From: Ctena decussata
Taxonomy: Eukaryota > Mollusca > Bivalvia > Lucinida > Lucinidae
DNA: 64,000 bases
NCBI GenBank assembly: GCA_963989385.1
Contig: OZ022511.1
Coordinates: 23,926,503-23,990,502 of the forward strand
Reading direction: 5' to 3'
The notes beneath the pieces are model-generated. The model was not told the DNA's origin. It did no database searches and worked only from the letters and a program-made list of their open reading frames with translations. Below are positions 61,248 to 64,000 of this stretch, piece by piece (position 1 is the stretch's first letter; each line of letters starts with the position of its first letter). Made by a program: the position numbers and the translations under genes.

Positions 61248-63291
61248 TATCCCCCGCCGAAGGCGGAGGGATATAGGTTTCTCCCTGTCCGTCTGTCCAT
61301 CCGTCCGTCCTTCTGTCTGTCCGCTCTCATGAGAGAGTATTTGTGGGCTGAGCTGTGAGTACAAACCCCATTTGTGGGGTGAGTTTGACTTTTGTGGTGC
61401 ACCTCATTAGTCGAAGTTTTCTGACACCTTCTGTGTGATGATGAGGGGTAGATGGGTCATTTAAAATCATTTGTTTTCACAAGTTTTGTCCAAATTGGAC
61501 AAAATTTGTGGGTTCATGTGTACAGAGGGCATGTGTGAGCTGTGATCAACCCGCAAGTGCACTTTGTACGATTCTGTCCATATAAGATAACCCCCAAGTC
61601 TGGGGTGCAACCTACAACAACACCCTCATGTGTCTGTCCGTCCTTCCTTCCGTCCGTCCGTCCGTCCGGAGCCATAACTAAGTAACCACTGGACGGAATC
61701 TCATGAAACTTAAAATAAATATATATCAGTGTAACGCGCTGCCGCACATGAAGTTTCATCAGACTAGCTTCAGTAATGCATGAGTTATTGCCCCTTTATT
61801 GGCTTAAAATCAATGAAATGATCCATAACTAAGTAACCACTGAGCGGAATTTCTTGATACTTAAAATAAGTATATATCACTATAGCACGCTTCTGCACAT
61901 AAGTTTCATCAGACTGGCTTCAGTAATGCATGAGTTATTGCCCTTTAATTAACTTGAAATCAATGAAATGAGCCTTAACTAAGTAACCACTTGGCAGAAT
62001 TTCATGAAACTTAAAATAAATATATATCACTATGATGTGCTGATGCACATGAAGTTTCCTCTGACTGGATTCAGTAATGCATGTGTTATTGCCCTTTAAT
62101 TGACCCGAGGTCCTTCTGTCCGTCCATCCGGAGCCATAACTAAGTAACCACTTGACAAAATTTCATGAAACTTAAAATAGATATATATCACTATAAAGAC
62201 GCTGCAGCACATGAAGTTTCATCAGACTAGCTGCAGTAATGCATGAGTTATTGCCCCTTCATCGGCTTAAAATCAATGAAATGAGCCATAACTAAGTAAC
62301 TACTGAGCGGAATTTCTTGAAACTTAAAATAAATATATATCACTATAAGGTGCTGTGGCACATAACGTTTCATCAGACTAGTTTCAGTAATGCATGAGTT
62401 ATTTCCCTTTAATGAACTTGAAATCAATGAAATGAGCTGTAACTAAGTAACCACTGGGCAGAATTTCATGAAACTTAAAATAAATATATATCACTATAAT
62501 GTCCTGGTGCACATGAAGTTTCCTCAGACTGGATTCAGTAATGCATGAGTTATTGCCCTTTAATGGACTTAAAATCAGTGAAATGAGGCATAAACAAGTA
62601 ACCAATACTTCATGAAATTTAAACGGAATAATTGTGTATCACCATAAAGTGGATAAACTTTCATCAGAATGGCATCAAAAGTGCATGCATTATTGCCTTG
62701 GATCAATGTGAGATTGCCATTTCCAGCCATAACTAACTTATCAATGAATAGAATTCTACGAAAATTATACAAAATATGTATCACCATAACACATTGGTGC
62801 ATCTTACAGTTTGTCAGAATTGCTTCAGTAAGCAATGAGTTATTGCCCTTGAATTGGCTTAAAATCAACAAATTGAGTCATAACTAAGTAACCAATAATT
62901 GGAATTTCATGACACTTAAAATAATTATATATTGTCATGACAAGGCAGTGCACATTAAGTTTTGTCATAATCTCTTCAGTAGTGCATGATGTAATGCCCT
63001 TGAATTGATTTAAAATCCACAAATTAGCCATTAGTAGGGTGCTGACAAACAAAATTTCTTGTAACCGAATTTAAAATGTATCATTATAGTGCAGTGATGC
63101 TGAGGCAAGTGTTTAAGAAGAACAGCTCCAGCTTATGCCTTACTTATCCCAGAGATATTGCCCTTGATTTTATGTACAATCCACAAGTTCAGCCTCCTAA
63201 GTAGCCAGTGAATTTTTTTTTATGAAACTTAAAATTTTATGAAACTTAAGACAACCATAAACAAATCAAGGCCACTTCGGCGGGGGATATA
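61248..63291 (+). mobile_element. Tandem-core element H with perfect 15-bp inverted ends
   Basis: TATCCCCCGCCGAAG at 61248 (opening a hairpin CCGCCGAAGGCGG) and CTTCGGCGGGGGATA ending at 63291. Two (TCCG)n-type tracts lie at about 61288-61322 and 61635-61672. About ten ~150-bp units carry 'gccataactaagtaaccac', 'aatttcatgaaacttaaaat', 'atatatatcac' and 'cagtaatgcatgagttattg'. Frames such as 61514-61759 read through it and are not genes. Lies 147 bp upstream of MED15 exon 1. Confidence 0.84.
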
Positions 63292-64000
63292 AATTCAACG
63301 AATTTGCTTGTTACTGTAAAGGACTTCTTCGATTAAGGCGAGGATTTTCCCCATTAGACCGGCGCGACAGGTCCGAATTTTCAAAAGTATAAAGTGTGCA
63401 AATTTTTCTTAGCGGAGCTTCCACAAATATGTAAGCCGTATGAAATCAGATCATTTGTGATTCAGACCCAAAGACATGGGGAGATAATCCAGTCTGACCC
63501 TACCTACCCTGAATTCAAGGTTTTCGCATACCTCAATTTTTGAGGTAATAAAAATATTGAAATCAGTCATTCATTTCATACATTTTTGTCATAAATGCAT
63601 GCTAAATACATGCATATCACAATAAAAAGCAATGATTTTCTTCTTGTTACGCCTGACTGGCATTTAAACATGCAAAACCACAGTTATACTTCCGGTCAAA
63701 TCGGCCAAAAGAGAACGCTTCACTATAACTAAAATACAAGTACTTTCCCCCCCGTGACCCAGCATTTCCTTCATGCAGCAGACTTATGCGATGGAAGTAC
63801 GCAATATATATGAGTGGGAAGCTGGGTCATGGGGGGAACGATACTCAATAAGCCAAAGAAGAAGAATGGTCAACAGTAGCACTGTGATCTGCAAGGATTT
63901 TATTGTGTACCATGACCTTGAAATGAGGTCAAGGTCACATACATATAGTCAAAACTATCCAGTGATGTCTGTTATGTAAGTAATGTAAGTCAAAAAAGGG
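63292..64000. other. Probable MED15 intron, no exon found
   Basis: No MED15 segment preceding SKDISKMKN is recognisable on the minus strand. 'tgaccttgaaatgaggtcaa' at 63913 onward is another inverted pair of TCAAGGTCA. Confidence 0.5.

Overview
This looks like nuclear DNA of a marine bivalve mollusc. It is AT-rich, has spliced eukaryotic exons, an intronless immunity-related GTPase gene of a type expanded in bivalves, and many short elements with (TCCG)n-type microsatellites and ~150-bp tandem cores. The species cannot be named from the window alone. Most of the 64 kb is transposable-element DNA. I find only two convincing host genes.

Layout. 1-6.7 kb: an old degenerate tandem array broken by a short hAT element (530-1360) and an element with GC-rich terminal inverted repeats (1538-2439). 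Two more tandem-core elements follow, then a 5'-truncated LINE (4798-6718). 6.7-12.4 kb: mostly anonymous, with a LINE scrap, a tRNA-derived SINE and a block of mutually related repeats. 12.4-32.0 kb: a stack of nested insertions. A LINE fragment (minus) is split by a Ty3/gypsy-type LTR retrotransposon (12427-30544, minus). That element was itself invaded by a hAT derivative (14788-15422), a SINE inside gag/pol, a LINE 3' end, and a 4.0-kb TIR transposon (26349-30369) sitting inside its 5' LTR. The 12427-12795 LTR supplies the matching empty site. The retrotransposon keeps a coiled-coil Gag with a PNMA-like capsid, protease-RT-RNase H and a D,D35E integrase, all inactivated. Its unusually long leader holds nine copies of a ~40-bp dyad repeat.

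33.9-35.2 kb: an intronless IRG-family GTPase (plus strand), probably an innate-immune effector. 35.2-47 kb: noncoding DNA full of foldback and TIR elements, including two piggyBac-type MITEs with TTAA duplications and a 1.3-kb foldback element carrying CCAAT and CRE sites. 47.66-61.10 kb: the 3' half of the Mediator subunit gene MED15 on the minus strand, seven exons whose phases join into one 251-codon frame ending in a stop. Its introns are packed with foldback MITEs, SINEs and three long tandem-core elements. Two of those are joined head to tail and contain nuclear-receptor-like motifs.

The host genes do not form a functional cluster. Points most worth following are the nine-copy dyad array with paired arm changes, the two zinc-finger-only hAT derivatives, the Helentron-like tandem-core elements that share a motif across unrelated families, the CCAAT/CRE foldback element, and the retrotransposon Gag with a PNMA-like capsid. 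All coordinates and translations were read by eye.
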